In this document: positions 10,347 through 19,157 of the stretch, in pieces
How the letters are laid out: each line of letters opens with the position of its first letter
Position numbering within the stretch: the stretch's first letter is position 1
Notes under the pieces: generated by a model
What the model saw: only the letters and a program-made list of their open reading frames with translations
Database searches by the model: none
Told to the model about the DNA's origin: nothing
NCBI GenBank assembly: GCA_001897375.1
Contig: MKSU01000002.1
Location: 279,040-343,039, forward strand
Reading direction: 5' to 3'
Source of the DNA: Sphingomonas sp. 67-36
Lineage (GTDB): Bacteria; Pseudomonadota; Alphaproteobacteria; Sphingomonadales; Sphingomonadaceae
DNA length: 64,000 nt
Made by a program: the position numbers and the translations under genes

Positions 10347-11642
10347 ATGCTACCGCCGTTCCCCTGGTTCGACGTCCTTATCATCCTCGCGCTGGTGGCG
10401 CTCAACGGCGTTTTCGCGATGAGCGAGCTGGCGATCGTCTCCGCGCGCAAGGCGCGGCTGGAGGCGATGGCGCGCACGGGCAAGCGCGGCGCGCGCGCCG
10501 CGATCGTGCTGGCGGCCGATCCGGGCAAGTTCCTCTCCACCGTGCAGATCGGCATCACGCTGATCGGCGTGCTCGCCGGCGCCTATTCGGGCGCCAGCCT
10601 CGGCCACCCCACCGCCGCGCGGCTGGAGGCATGGGGGCTGGGCCACAATGCGGCGGAGAATCTGGGCTTCGCGCTGGTGATCGGCCTCACCACCTTCGCC
10701 TCGCTGATCGTCGGCGAGCTGGTGCCGAAGCAGATCGCGCTGCGCTCGCCGGAGCCGATCGCGGCGATGATGGCTGTCCCGATGACATGGCTGGCAGCGG
10801 CGACCAAGCCGGTCGTCTGGTTCCTCGATTCGACCAGCGCGCTCGTCTTCCGCCTGCTCGGTCTCAACCGCGAGAGCGAGGATCAGGTGACGGCGGAGGA
10901 GTTGCACCTGATCGTCGCCGAGGCATCCAAGTCCGGCGTGATCGAGGAGCATGAGCGCTCGATCATCTCCGGCGTGGTGCGTCTGGCGGATCGCCCGGTG
11001 CGCGAGGTGATGACGCCGCGCACCGAAGTCGACTGGCTCGACGTGGGGCTGGACGAGGCCGCGATCCGGGCGGCCGTGCTGGAAACCTCGCACAGCCGCC
11101 TGCCGGTGGCGGAAGGCTCGATCGACGCGGTGATCGGCGTGGTGCAGGCGCGCGACATCGCCGCCGCGCTGTTCCGGGGCGAGGCGCTCGACCTCGCGAA
11201 GCTGGCGCGCAAGGCGCCGGTGGTGGTGGATCAGATCGACGCGATGGATGCGCTCGACGCGCTGCGCCGCGCCGAAGTGCCGATGGCGCTGATCCACGAC
11301 GAATACGGCCATTTCGAAGGGATCGTGACGCCCGCCAACCTGCTCGCCGCGATCGCCGGGGAATTCGCGTCGGATGCGGACGAGGAGGACGGGCCGTCGA
11401 TCGTCGAGCGAGATGATGGCTCGCTGCTGGTGGCGGGCACGATGGCGGCGGACCTGCTGGCTGAGCGGCTCGGCATCGACCTGCCGGAGGACCGCGACTA
11501 CGCCACCGTCGCCGGCCTCGCGCTCGCCGTGCTGCGCCGGCTGCCGGCCGAGGGCGAGAGCTTCGTCGAGCAGGGCTGGCGATTCGAGGTAGTCGATCTC
11601 GACGGGCGGCGGATCGACAAATTGCTGGTGAGCCGGGCCTGA
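10347..11642 (+). CDS. CorC/HlyC-type (CNNM-domain) membrane protein with CBS pair
   Basis: The 431-residue protein has an N-terminal CNNM domain of four hydrophobic helices (first at about residues 6-26, including NGVFAMSELAIVSARKARLE). Two CBS domains follow (VREVMTPRTEVDWLDV near 225) and a C-terminal CorC_HlyC domain containing DLPEDRDYATVAGLAL. Family members are implicated in Mg2+ or Co2+ efflux. ATG 10347 places the first helix at the N-terminus; an ORF start 24 bases upstream is possible but lacks a better ribosome site. Confidence 0.88.
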   Translation: MLPPFPWFDVLIILALVALNGVFAMSELAIVSARKARLEAMARTGKRGARAAIVLAADPGKFLSTVQIGITLIGVLAGAYSGASLGHPTAARLEAWGLGHNAAENLGFALVIGLTTFASLIVGELVPKQIALRSPEPIAAMMAVPMTWLAAATKPVVWFLDSTSALVFRLLGLNRESEDQVTAEELHLIVAEASKSGVIEEHERSIISGVVRLADRPVREVMTPRTEVDWLDVGLDEAAIRAAVLETSHSRLPVAEGSIDAVIGVVQARDIAAALFRGEALDLAKLARKAPVVVDQIDAMDALDALRRAEVPMALIHDEYGHFEGIVTPANLLAAIAGEFASDADEEDGPSIVERDDGSLLVAGTMAADLLAERLGIDLPEDRDYATVAGLALAVLRRLPAEGESFVEQGWRFEVVDLDGRRIDKLLVSRA

Positions 11643-11652
11643 TGCCCGACTT

Positions 11653-12303
11653 TTATCCCGCCATCCGCGCGAGGATCGCGGCGAAGCCCGTCTCCATCTC
11701 GTCGATCGAGCGCCGCGCCACCGGGTGGAGCAGCGCGCGCGCGAAATAGTTCGCGACGCGCTCGTGCGCCGCGACCGCCGCCCAGGTGCCGGCGGCGGGG
11801 TCGATCAGCCGCGCGAGGGCGAGCATCGGCACCAGGGCGCAATCGGCGCGCGTCGGCGTGGCGGCCGGCCCGTCGGGAATCAGCCGCTCGAGCGCGTCCA
11901 GCCCGTGCGCGATCGTCGCGCGGGCGGCGGCGACCACGTCGGGCGCATCGCCGCGCCGGAACACGACATGCAGCATGATCGGTCGCAGCCCGACGCCGAT
12001 CTCGCCTACCGCCAGCGATTCCAGCTCGCGCACGCGGGCGCGGTCGAGCGCATCGCCGGGCAGCAGCGCGGGCCCGTCGAGCGCATCGTCGACATAGCCG
12101 ACGATCGCCGCCGATTCGCACAGGTGCTGGCCGCTATCCAGCTCCAGCACCGGCACGCGGCCCATCGGGCTGATCGCGCGGAACTCGGGCGACTGCATCG
12201 CGCCGCCGGGCGGCGGCTGCACGCCGATCTCATGCCCCTTGGCGCGCGCCGCCATCAGCGCGCGCTGGACGAAGGGGGAAGCGGTCGATCCGTAGATGTG
12301 CAT
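11653..12303 (-). CDS. Glutathione S-transferase family protein
   Basis: The 216-residue protein has a thioredoxin-like N-terminal half: MHIYGSTASPFVQRALMAA, the cis-proline loop MGRVPVLELDSG near 47-58 and CESAAI near 62. An all-helical C-terminal domain follows. It presumably conjugates or reduces with glutathione; the substrate is unknown. The start ATG at 12303 directly precedes the first beta strand. It is downstream of gapR on the same strand with a 34-base gap, and converges on the CorC gene. Confidence 0.88.
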   Translation of the reverse strand: MHIYGSTASPFVQRALMAARAKGHEIGVQPPPGGAMQSPEFRAISPMGRVPVLELDSGQHLCESAAIVGYVDDALDGPALLPGDALDRARVRELESLAVGEIGVGLRPIMLHVVFRRGDAPDVVAAARATIAHGLDALERLIPDGPAATPTRADCALVPMLALARLIDPAAGTWAAVAAHERVANYFARALLHPVARRSIDEMETGFAAILARMAG

Positions 12304-12337
12304 CGGTCTTCTCTCCTTCGTCCGCGCTCTTGCGGGA

Positions 12338-12577
12338 TCAGGCCATCCCGAGCGCGTTGCGATAGGTTTCGAGCAACGCGTCGGCCTCGTCGCGCGCGTG
12401 CTTCTCCATCTTGCGCAGCCGGATGATCGCGCGGATCGTCTTGGTGTCGAAGCCGGTCGACTTGGCTTCGCTATACACGTCGCGGATATCGTCGGCGAAC
12501 GCCTTCTTCTCTTCCTCCAGCCGCTCGATGCGCTCGATGAACAGGCGCAGTTGCTCGGCGGAAACATTGTCGGTCAT
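12338..12577 (-). CDS. gapR: GapR-type nucleoid-associated protein (DUF2312)
   Basis: The 79-residue, strongly charged helical protein contains [19 protein letters not shown] and [20 protein letters not shown], matching DUF2312. The Caulobacter member GapR is a small coiled-coil protein that forms a clamp on overtwisted, AT-rich DNA and supports replication and gyrase action. The length and the coiled-coil N-terminus agree. It is preceded by a strong hairpin and followed by a GST gene; cotranscription with the latter is possible. Confidence 0.92.
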   Translation of the reverse strand: MTDNVSAEQLRLFIERIERLEEEKKAFADDIRDVYSEAKSTGFDTKTIRAIIRLRKMEKHARDEADALLETYRNALGMA

Positions 12578-12654
12578 GAATCACTCCGTTGGGGATTTGC
12601 GCCCGCGATAGGGGGCAAAGCGGCCGAGGACAACGCCCCTGACCGCTCCGCCCT

Positions 12655-12682
12655 CAGCCCCTCCCGCGTCGGGGAGGGGCTG
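12655..12682. terminator. Strong hairpin between the amidohydrolase gene and gapR
   Basis: A perfect 11-bp GC-rich stem (12655-12665 with 12672-12682) has a 6-base loop. It lies 9 bases beyond the amidohydrolase stop on the minus strand and so may end that transcript. There is no T run, so it could equally be a dispersed repeat; a related hairpin with the same GCCCCTC arm is at 30425-30450. Confidence 0.5.
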
Positions 12683-12690
12683 CACGGCGC

Positions 12691-14001
12691 TCAGTCCCGC
12701 GCCGTGCGGGCGACGACGCCATGGTGCATGACGAACGCGACATGCTCCAGCCGCGTCACGTCCTCCAGTGGGGAGCCGCTGACGGCGATGATGTCGGCGC
12801 GCTTGCCCGGCGTGATCGCGCCGATGTCGTCGCGGCCGAGCGCGTCGGCGGCGGAGACGGTGGCGGCGCGGATCGCGGCGGCCGGCGTCATGCCCGCCTT
12901 CACCATCAGCGCGAACTCCTGCGCATTGTCGCCGTGCTTCGAGACGCCGGTGTCGGTGCCGAAGGCGATCTTCACGCCGGCGGCGATCGCCTTGCCGTGG
13001 CTGACCATCGCGGCCGCGGCGGCGGCCTCCGCCTTGGGGATCGTGTTGGCCGGCAGCGCCCCGGCGCGCGCCTGCGCCAGCGCGGTGATCGGCGCGATCA
13101 TCGTCGGCACGAGATAGGCGCCCTTCGCCTTGAACAGCCGGATCGCCTCGTCGTCGAGGAAGGTGCCGTGGTCGATCGTGTCGACGCCGGCCTCCAGCGC
13201 CGCCTTCGTCCCCTCGGCGGCATGGCTGTGCGCGGCGACCTTGCGGCCGAAGCTGTGCGCGGTGTCGATCAGCGCGCGCATCTCCTCCGGCGTCATCGCC
13301 CGGCCCAGGCCGCCCGCGACATTGGAGAGCACGCCGCCGGTCGCGGCGAACTTGATGACCTGCGCGCCGAGGCCGACCTGCGCGCGCACCGCGCGGCGGC
13401 AGTCGTCCGGCCCGTCGCAGGTGTTGATCTGATGCCGGTGGACCGCGTCGGACCATTCCTCGGCCAGCCCGTTGGTGCCGTCGCCGTGGCCGCCGGTGAT
13501 CGAGATCATCTGCCCGGCGTTGATGATCGACGGCCCCTCGACGTCGCCGCGCTCGATCGCGTCGCGCAGCGCGCGGATGCCGCGCGGGTCGCCGCCGAGA
13601 TCGCGCACGGTGGTGAAGCCGGCGTCCAGCGTCTTGCGCGCGTTGAGCTGCGCCTGGATCATGTTGTCGCCGTCGTCCATCGTCATCGCCATCAGGCGCG
13701 AGCGCACCGGATCGCCGCCGATGCCCCACAGGTGGACGTGCATGTCCACCAGCCCCGGCAGCACGAACTTGTCCCTCAGCTCGACCAGCTCGGCGGTGGC
13801 CGGCGGCACGAGGAAGCCGTCGCGGACCTCCGCCACCTTGCCGTCGCGCACGATGATCGTGCTGTTGCCGCGCGGCGCCTGCCCCGGCTGATCGAGCAGC
13901 GCCCCGGCGTGGATATAGGTGACCTTGGTCGGCGCGGCGGTCTGCGCGACGGCAGGCGCGGCGACGGTGACCGCGAGCGCGATCATCAGCTTCCTCAACA
14001 T
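12691..14001 (-). CDS. Secreted amidohydrolase (imidazolonepropionase/Xaa-Pro dipeptidase-like)
   Basis: This 436-residue metal-dependent hydrolase has a signal peptide (MLRKLMIALAVTVAAPAVAQ) and the amidohydrolase features LPGLVDMHVHLWG near 80, KVAAHSHAAEGTK near 250, GVDTIDHGTF and a late FGTDTGVSKHG. The closing ITPGKRADIIAV is the composite-domain signature. Such enzymes act in the periplasm on dipeptides or cyclic amides; the substrate is unknown. ATG 14001 is chosen over 14010 because GGGAGA then sits about 9 bases upstream. Confidence 0.87.
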   Translation of the reverse strand: MLRKLMIALAVTVAAPAVAQTAAPTKVTYIHAGALLDQPGQAPRGNSTIIVRDGKVAEVRDGFLVPPATAELVELRDKFVLPGLVDMHVHLWGIGGDPVRSRLMAMTMDDGDNMIQAQLNARKTLDAGFTTVRDLGGDPRGIRALRDAIERGDVEGPSIINAGQMISITGGHGDGTNGLAEEWSDAVHRHQINTCDGPDDCRRAVRAQVGLGAQVIKFAATGGVLSNVAGGLGRAMTPEEMRALIDTAHSFGRKVAAHSHAAEGTKAALEAGVDTIDHGTFLDDEAIRLFKAKGAYLVPTMIAPITALAQARAGALPANTIPKAEAAAAAAMVSHGKAIAAGVKIAFGTDTGVSKHGDNAQEFALMVKAGMTPAAAIRAATVSAADALGRDDIGAITPGKRADIIAVSGSPLEDVTRLEHVAFVMHHGVVARTARD

Positions 14002-14111
14002 TCCTCTCATTCTCCCGGTCGGGCGAGGCGCGTCGCCGCGCCCCTTCGTTCCCGAAGGAAGGGGTAGAGGAAGGCCGGCAGGTTCGACAAGCCGCCCCGT
14101 GAGCGCGGCGA

Positions 14112-14435
14112 TCAGATCGCGGCGTTCCTCGCCACGCTTTCCTCCATCCGGCGCAATTGCTCGGGCGTCGCCTCCTGCTGGTGGCGCGTTTTCCATTCGG
14201 CATAGGGCATGCCGTAGATCGCGGCGCGCGCCGCCTCGCGCTCCAGCCCGCCGGCCTCGCCGATCCAGTCGGACAGGCAGTTGCGGCAGAAGCCGGCCAG
14301 CCCCATCAGGTCGATGTTCTGCGCATCGTCGCGGTGGCGCAGGTGGCGCACCAGCCGGCGGAAGGCGGCGGCGGCGGTGGCGTCGTCGATCGCGTCGATC
14401 GGGTCCATTGTCGTGCTCCCGGGTTGATCGGTCAT
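14112..14435 (-). CDS. DUF1244 family protein
   Basis: The 107-residue cytoplasmic protein contains FRRLVRHLRHRDDAQNIDLM and AGFCRNCLSDWIGEAG, the core of DUF1244, a small helical family found in many proteobacteria without an assigned function. Two cysteines in the CRNC motif could bind metal. AGAGG precedes ATG 14435; a second in-frame ATG at 14408 is possible. It is divergent from pyruvate kinase and lies upstream of the amidohydrolase on the same strand, about 110 bases away. Confidence 0.85.
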   Translation of the reverse strand: MTDQPGSTTMDPIDAIDDATAAAAFRRLVRHLRHRDDAQNIDLMGLAGFCRNCLSDWIGEAGGLEREAARAAIYGMPYAEWKTRHQQEATPEQLRRMEESVARNAAI

Positions 14436-14478
14436 CGAAAGCCTCTAAGCCAACGGGCCAATCAGGACGAGGACCAAG

Positions 14479-15933
14479 ATGACCAGAGCGATCAGCCCCC
14501 GCAGCCGGAAGGTCCGCGTGCTGGCCACGCTCGGGCCGGCGAGCAACACGCCCGAGATGATCGCCGCGTTGTTCGAGGCGGGGGCGGACGCTTTCCGCGT
14601 CAACATGAGCCATGGCGATCAGGAATCGAAGATCCCGATGATCGCCGCGATCCGCGGGCTGGAAAAGAAATTTGGCCGCCCGACGACGATCCTCGCCGAT
14701 CTGCAGGGGCCGAAGCTGCGCGTCGGGCGCTTCGCCGGCGGCCGGGTGGTGCTGGAAAATGGCGCGACCTTCGTGCTCGATCGTGATGCCGCGCCGGGCG
14801 ACGAGACGCGCGTCCAGCTCCCCCATCGCGAGATTTTCGCCGCGATCGAGCCGGGCGCGCGGCTGCTGCTCGACGACGGCAAGCTGGTGCTGCGCGTGCT
14901 GGAGCACGATCCGGACCGGATCGTCACCATCGTCGAGGTCGGCGGGCCGCTCAGCGACAGCAAGGGGCTGAACGTGCCCGACGTGGTGGTGCCGATGGCG
15001 GCGCTGACCGCGAAGGACCGCAGCGACCTCGCCTTCGCGTGCGAGCAGGGGGTGGACTGGATCGCCTTGAGCTTCGTCCAGCGGCCGGAGGATCTGGCCG
15101 AGGCGCGGCGGCTGATCGGCGGCAAGGCCGCGCTGCTCGCCAAGATCGAGAAGCCGGCGGCGATCGAGCGGCTGGAGGAGATCGTCGAGATGTGCGACGG
15201 CGTGATGGTCGCGCGCGGCGATCTCGGCGTCGAGCTGCCGCCGCAGTCGGTGCCGCCGCTCCAGAAGCGCATCGTGGAGGTGTCGCGCCGCATGGGCCGC
15301 CCGGTGGTGGTGGCGACGCAGATGCTCGAATCGATGATAAAGTCGCCGACGCCGACCCGCGCCGAGGTGTCCGACGTCGCCACCGCGATCTACGACGGGG
15401 CGGACGCGATCATGCTCTCGGCGGAAAGCGCGGCGGGCGACTGGCCGATCGAATCGGTCGCGATGATGAACGCGATCGGCGAGGCGGTGGAGCGCGATCC
15501 GATGCACGGCGATCGCGTCCATTTCACCGAGATGCGCCCCGACCCCACCACCGCCGACGCGCTGGCGGAGGCGGCCAAGAACATCGCCCGCACCGTTTCG
15601 GCCAAGGCGATCATCTGCTTCACCACCTCAGGCTCCACCGCGCGGCGCGTCGCGCGCGAGCGGCCCTCGGTGCCGCTGCTGGTGCTGACCCCCAAGCTGG
15701 AGACGGCGCGGCGGCTGGGCATCCTATGGGGCGTCCATGCCGCGCACACCCGCGACGTCGAATCGTTCGAGGAGATGGTCGCCAAGTCGAAGCGCATGGC
15801 GCTGCGCCACCGCATCGCGGTGGCCGGCGACAGCGTGGTGGTGATGGCCGGCGTCCCCTTCCGCACCCCCGGCTCGACCAACGTGCTGCATGTCGTGCGG
15901 CTGGTTGGCGACGAGCTGAAGGGATACGGCTGA
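14479..15933 (+). CDS. pyk: Pyruvate kinase
   Basis: The enzyme turns phosphoenolpyruvate and ADP into pyruvate and ATP, the last step of glycolysis. The 484-residue protein shows RVLATLGPASNTPEMI and FRVNMSHGD at the N-terminus, ADLQGPKLRVG near 75 and LLAKIEKPAAIERLEEI with the catalytic lysine near 220. It also has VVATQMLESMIKSPTPTRAE near 280-298 and the C-terminal allosteric domain (FTTSGSTARRVA). Length is normal. The ATG at 14479 has an AGGACGAGGACC region just upstream. Confidence 0.96.
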   Translation: MTRAISPRSRKVRVLATLGPASNTPEMIAALFEAGADAFRVNMSHGDQESKIPMIAAIRGLEKKFGRPTTILADLQGPKLRVGRFAGGRVVLENGATFVLDRDAAPGDETRVQLPHREIFAAIEPGARLLLDDGKLVLRVLEHDPDRIVTIVEVGGPLSDSKGLNVPDVVVPMAALTAKDRSDLAFACEQGVDWIALSFVQRPEDLAEARRLIGGKAALLAKIEKPAAIERLEEIVEMCDGVMVARGDLGVELPPQSVPPLQKRIVEVSRRMGRPVVVATQMLESMIKSPTPTRAEVSDVATAIYDGADAIMLSAESAAGDWPIESVAMMNAIGEAVERDPMHGDRVHFTEMRPDPTTADALAEAAKNIARTVSAKAIICFTTSGSTARRVARERPSVPLLVLTPKLETARRLGILWGVHAAHTRDVESFEEMVAKSKRMALRHRIAVAGDSVVVMAGVPFRTPGSTNVLHVVRLVGDELKGYG

Positions 15934-15945
15934 GGGAGCGCGCGC

Positions 15946-18096
15946 CTACGCCCCGAACGTCTTGGTCAGCCCGACGAAGAACCCCCGCCGCGGCCCATAT
16001 TGCGGCGCGCCCACGCCCACGCCGCCCCCGTCGCGGATTTCATAGACGTGATCCAGCACGTTGATGACGTCGAACCGCACGTCGAGGTTCGGCCCGGCGA
16101 AATGATGGCTCGCGGACAGGTTGAACTGGGCATAGCCGTCGAGATGCGCGCCGTTCGGCACCTCGCTGCCGTCGGGCAGCTCCAGCCCGGTGCGCAAGCC
16201 CGATCCATACATCATCGATCCGCCCAGTGACGTCCGCGCCAGCGCGCCGTGCTTCCACGTATAGGTCACGCCGGCCGAGCCGGTGTAGGTCTGGTCGTGG
16301 TCGAGATAGATGTAGTGGTTGGCGATATAGGCCAGCTCGTCGGGATCGAAGCTGAACTGGCTGGAGACGATGCCGCGCCCCTTGGCCTTGGCCGCCGCGA
16401 AATTGGCATAAGCGTTCCAGCCGCCGTGCGAATAGGCCATGTTCGCCTCGACCCCGCCGATCCGGCCTTGCGCATAATTGAACGGGGTGAGGATGATCGG
16501 CGCGCCGAACTGCCCTTCGTCGATCAGGTTCTGCGAGATGCGGTAATAAGCGTCCACGCCATAGCTGAACGAGCTGCTCGGGTGCGCCTCGAAGCCGACA
16601 TCGAAATAATGCTGCCGCTCGGCATAGGGGGTGGTGTTCTGCGTGATCGCCGGCTCGGCGCTGGTCCCCGTCAGCTCGCCGATGCTGGCGGAACCGACCA
16701 GCTCGAACGGCGGCGGGACGAAATAGCGCGCATAGCCGGCATGGACGGTCAGCGACGAATCCGGCTGCCACACCAGATTGGCGCGTGGGCTGAGCTGGTC
16801 CTCGGTGCGATAGCCGGCGAACCGGTCGTAGCGCGCGCCATAGTTGAGCGTCAGCGTCGGCGCGAGCTTCCATTCGTCCTGGAGATAGGCGCTGAAGGTC
16901 GTCGCATTGGCGCCGCTCCTGTCGACGATCGCGTACGGCTCGCCGGCCTGCGCGCCGTCGTCGTCGACCGGGAAGACATGGGTGGTCGTGTCGCTGGTGC
17001 TGTGGTCGTGGATCAGCAGCAGCCCGCCGCGCAGCGTGTGCGCGTCGCCGAGATGATATACGCCGTCGACCTGTCCGCCGAGCGCGAGGTCCTGCTTGAA
17101 CGCCGCCTGCGCCTGCCCGTTGTAGAGCAGTTCGCCCGTCACGTCGGGTCGATAGGTCAGCGAGGAATAGCGCGCGAAAAGCGATGCCTGGATGGTCAGC
17201 GGCTCGTCGTCGTGCAGCCAGCTAAGCTGGCCGAAGCCGGTACGCTCCAACTGGCGCTCGTTGAGATTCTCGCTGGGGTAGGCGGACTGGCCGCCGATTT
17301 TCCACGTCCCGTCCGGCTGCAACCCGCCGGGATTGGGGATCTGGAACCACTGGTTCGAATAGCCGCCGACGAACGACACCCGGTCGTGATCGCCGACGAT
17401 ATGATCGACATAGGCGAAGGCCTGGTATTGATCGGTATCGTCGTGGATCGGGTTGGAGCGCCCGTCGACGCTCTCGATCCCCAGCGCGTCGTGGCGATAG
17501 TCGCCGGAGACGAAGTAATTCGTCTGGCCGCTCGATCCGCCATAGGTGAAGCTCGGCTCGATCGTGTCGTGGCTGCCGCCGTAGATCGAGACGGTGCCGC
17601 CGTTGTTGAACATCCCGCTCTTGGTGGTGATGTCGATGATGCCGGCGCTGCGCAGGCCGTATTGCGCGGGCAGCGCGCCGGTCAGCAGGTCCACCTTGTT
17701 GACGAGGCGCGGGGAGAGCGTCTGCCCGAACACCGCCAGCCCTTCCGGCAGCACGGTGCCGTTGATGCGATATTGCAGGCCGTTATGGTCGTCGCGGACG
17801 TGGAACTGGCCGAAGCCGTCCTGCACCACGCCGGGCAGTTGCAGCAGGATCTGGTTGAACTGCTGGTTGTCACCGCCGGGCAGGTCCTTGATCGCCGCGC
17901 TGGTGACGCCGTAGCTGGTCGCGCCGAGGCTCGGCTGGATATGCGCGCGCGCCTCGTCCAGCTTCTGCGCGGTGACGACGATGTCCTTGGGTGTTGCGCT
18001 CGCGCCGCCGTCCGCCGGCGGGTTGTCCTCCGCATGGGCGATCGACGGGAAGGTGAGGGCGAGGAAGGCGATACCGGAAAGCAATGAGACCCGCAT
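15946..18096 (-). CDS. TonB-dependent outer-membrane receptor, possibly for zinc
   Basis: The 716-residue protein has a signal peptide (ending PSIAHA), a TonB-box-like KDIVVTAQ near residue 40, a plug domain (LLQLPGVVQDGFGQFHVRD, GLRSAGIIDITTKSG) and a beta-barrel ending in GFFVGLTKTFGA with terminal aromatic strands. ATG 18096 follows GGAG. A Zur-box-like palindrome overlaps the promoter, so a role in zinc uptake is inferred; homology alone does not give the substrate. No partner ABC transporter is in the window, but a TonB gene lies at 51150-51923. Confidence 0.88.
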   Translation of the reverse strand: MRVSLLSGIAFLALTFPSIAHAEDNPPADGGASATPKDIVVTAQKLDEARAHIQPSLGATSYGVTSAAIKDLPGGDNQQFNQILLQLPGVVQDGFGQFHVRDDHNGLQYRINGTVLPEGLAVFGQTLSPRLVNKVDLLTGALPAQYGLRSAGIIDITTKSGMFNNGGTVSIYGGSHDTIEPSFTYGGSSGQTNYFVSGDYRHDALGIESVDGRSNPIHDDTDQYQAFAYVDHIVGDHDRVSFVGGYSNQWFQIPNPGGLQPDGTWKIGGQSAYPSENLNERQLERTGFGQLSWLHDDEPLTIQASLFARYSSLTYRPDVTGELLYNGQAQAAFKQDLALGGQVDGVYHLGDAHTLRGGLLLIHDHSTSDTTTHVFPVDDDGAQAGEPYAIVDRSGANATTFSAYLQDEWKLAPTLTLNYGARYDRFAGYRTEDQLSPRANLVWQPDSSLTVHAGYARYFVPPPFELVGSASIGELTGTSAEPAITQNTTPYAERQHYFDVGFEAHPSSSFSYGVDAYYRISQNLIDEGQFGAPIILTPFNYAQGRIGGVEANMAYSHGGWNAYANFAAAKAKGRGIVSSQFSFDPDELAYIANHYIYLDHDQTYTGSAGVTYTWKHGALARTSLGGSMMYGSGLRTGLELPDGSEVPNGAHLDGYAQFNLSASHHFAGPNLDVRFDVINVLDHVYEIRDGGGVGVGAPQYGPRRGFFVGLTKTFGA

Positions 18097-18105
18097 CACA
18101 ACTCC

Positions 18106-18122
18106 ATGTGATACTATAACAT
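18106..18122 (-). promoter_or_regulatory. Zur-box-like operator and -10 of the TonB-dependent receptor
   Basis: Read on the minus strand this is ATGTTATAGTATCACAT, a 17-bp palindrome with one mismatched pair that fits the classic Zur pattern GTTATA-N-TATAAC. It contains a TATAGT -10-like hexamer and abuts the ribosome-binding site, so a bound repressor would block transcription. Zur is inferred from the motif. Confidence 0.6.
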
Positions 18123-18195
18123 AACTCCCGGTGAAACCGCGCTAGGCTGTCTTTTACGCGAGCGCAAGCGCAAAGATGCGCCGTGCGGCGATCCG

Positions 18196-18810
18196 TTAAA
18201 TCGCGAAGCCGAACGCGCGCAGGTCGGCGCGCAGCCGGTCCGCGCCGGTGAACAGCAGCGCGTGCATTCCCACTGCCGCGGCACCGTCGACATTGGCCTG
18301 CCGGTCGTCGACGAACACCGCGTCCGCCGCCGCGACCCCGAATCGGTCGAGCGCCAGCCGGTAGATCGCCGCGTCCGGCTTCATCAATTTCTCCTCGCCC
18401 GACACGACGATATCGCGGAAGCGATCGAACAGCGCGGCTTCCCGCGCACGGAACGGCGGGAAGAATTCGTGGCTGAAATTGGTGATCGCGTAGAGCGGCA
18501 CGCCGGCCGAATCGAGATCGGCGACCAGCGCGGGCATCCCCGGCATCGGCCCCGGTATCTGCTCGGCGAAGCGCGGCCCCCAGGCGGCGATCAGATCGGC
18601 ATGATCGGGATGGCGCGCGATCAGTTCCGCCGAGGTTTCCGCGAAATCGCGGCCGCGATCGTGCTGGAAATGCCATTCCCGCGTGCAGATTTCGTCGAGG
18701 AACACGTCAAGCGCCTCATCATCGGGGATGAGGCGCTGATAAAGGACGCGCGGGTCCCAATCGTACAGGACGTGCCCAACGTCGAAGATGACGCTTTTGG
18801 GTTGCCGCAC
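18196..18810 (-). CDS. HAD-superfamily (HAD-IA) hydrolase
   Basis: The 204-residue protein has motif I VIFDVGHVLYDWDP with the nucleophile D10, motif II ITNFS near 110, a lysine in EEKLMKPD near 140 and the acidic motif FVDDRQANV near 170. It resembles the YihX/epoxide-hydrolase-N-like phosphatases that dephosphorylate small sugar phosphates, but the substrate is unknown. The start is a GTG at 18810, which sits at the edge of a large inverted repeat. The next in-frame start is far inside the domain, so this start is the only sensible one. Confidence 0.85.
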   Translation of the reverse strand: MRQPKSVIFDVGHVLYDWDPRVLYQRLIPDDEALDVFLDEICTREWHFQHDRGRDFAETSAELIARHPDHADLIAAWGPRFAEQIPGPMPGMPALVADLDSAGVPLYAITNFSHEFFPPFRAREAALFDRFRDIVVSGEEKLMKPDAAIYRLALDRFGVAAADAVFVDDRQANVDGAAAVGMHALLFTGADRLRADLRAFGFAI

Positions 18811-18884
18811 CAGCCCGCTCCCCCACCCGGCCTCCCAGTCAGCCTATCCTTGATGGGAGGCCGGGTGGGGGAGCGGGCTGGTGC
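18807..18884. repeat. 31-bp perfect inverted repeat between rpmJ and the HAD gene
   Basis: The arms 18807-18837 and 18854-18884 are exact complements, with a 16-base loop. The left arm covers the GTG start of the HAD gene. The middle part (CCTCCCAGTC, GATGGG, GTGGGGAGCGGG-like) is shared with the intergenic element at 57600-57718, so it looks like a dispersed palindrome. It may also terminate rpmJ transcription or occlude the HAD start. Confidence 0.8.
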
Positions 18885-18901
18885 CGTTTCGAGTCAGCGA
18901 A

Positions 18902-19027
18902 TCAGCCCTGACGGGCCTTGAAACGGCGATTCGTCTTGTTGATGACGTAGGTACGGCCGCGACGGCGGATCACGCGGTTGTCGCGATGCCGGTCCTTGAG
19001 CGACTTGAGGCTATTGCGGATCTTCAT
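18902..19027 (-). CDS. rpmJ: 50S ribosomal protein bL36
   Basis: The 41-residue protein [20 protein letters not shown]... ending RRFKARQG is bL36 of the alphaproteobacterial form. It has no cysteines and so lacks the zinc ribbon of the C+ form. It is the last small protein assembled in the large subunit. ATG 19027 gives the standard length; longer upstream starts do not fit the family. It stands alone upstream of the HAD gene, divergent from a DUF4136 lipoprotein gene. Confidence 0.95.
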   Translation of the reverse strand: MKIRNSLKSLKDRHRDNRVIRRRGRTYVINKTNRRFKARQG

Positions 19028-19157
19028 GGTGGATTCGCTTCTTGAAAACGGGTTCTTGTGAAAGGGTGGCCGCCTAGTGCGAGGGGCCTTGCAAGTCAAG
19101 CCGGAGCGCGCGACGAAGCCCGTGCGTTAGAGTATCGCAAATACGAAGGATTCGAGC

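Noticed and set aside
14041-14064. Hairpin upstream of the secreted amidohydrolase as a riboswitch or attenuator
   Set aside because: Short competing stems only, no T run and no leader ORF; not distinguishable from chance in GC-rich DNA.
12691-15522. A 943-codon open frame on the minus strand through pyruvate kinase into the amidohydrolase
   Set aside because: Only the part from 14001 down encodes a recognisable protein with a signal peptide. The rest is the antisense of pyk, an artefact of high GC.
18097-18195. Cobalamin riboswitch upstream of the TonB-dependent receptor
   Set aside because: No B12-box-like sequence or long structured leader; the gap is under 100 bases, and the palindrome fits Zur better.
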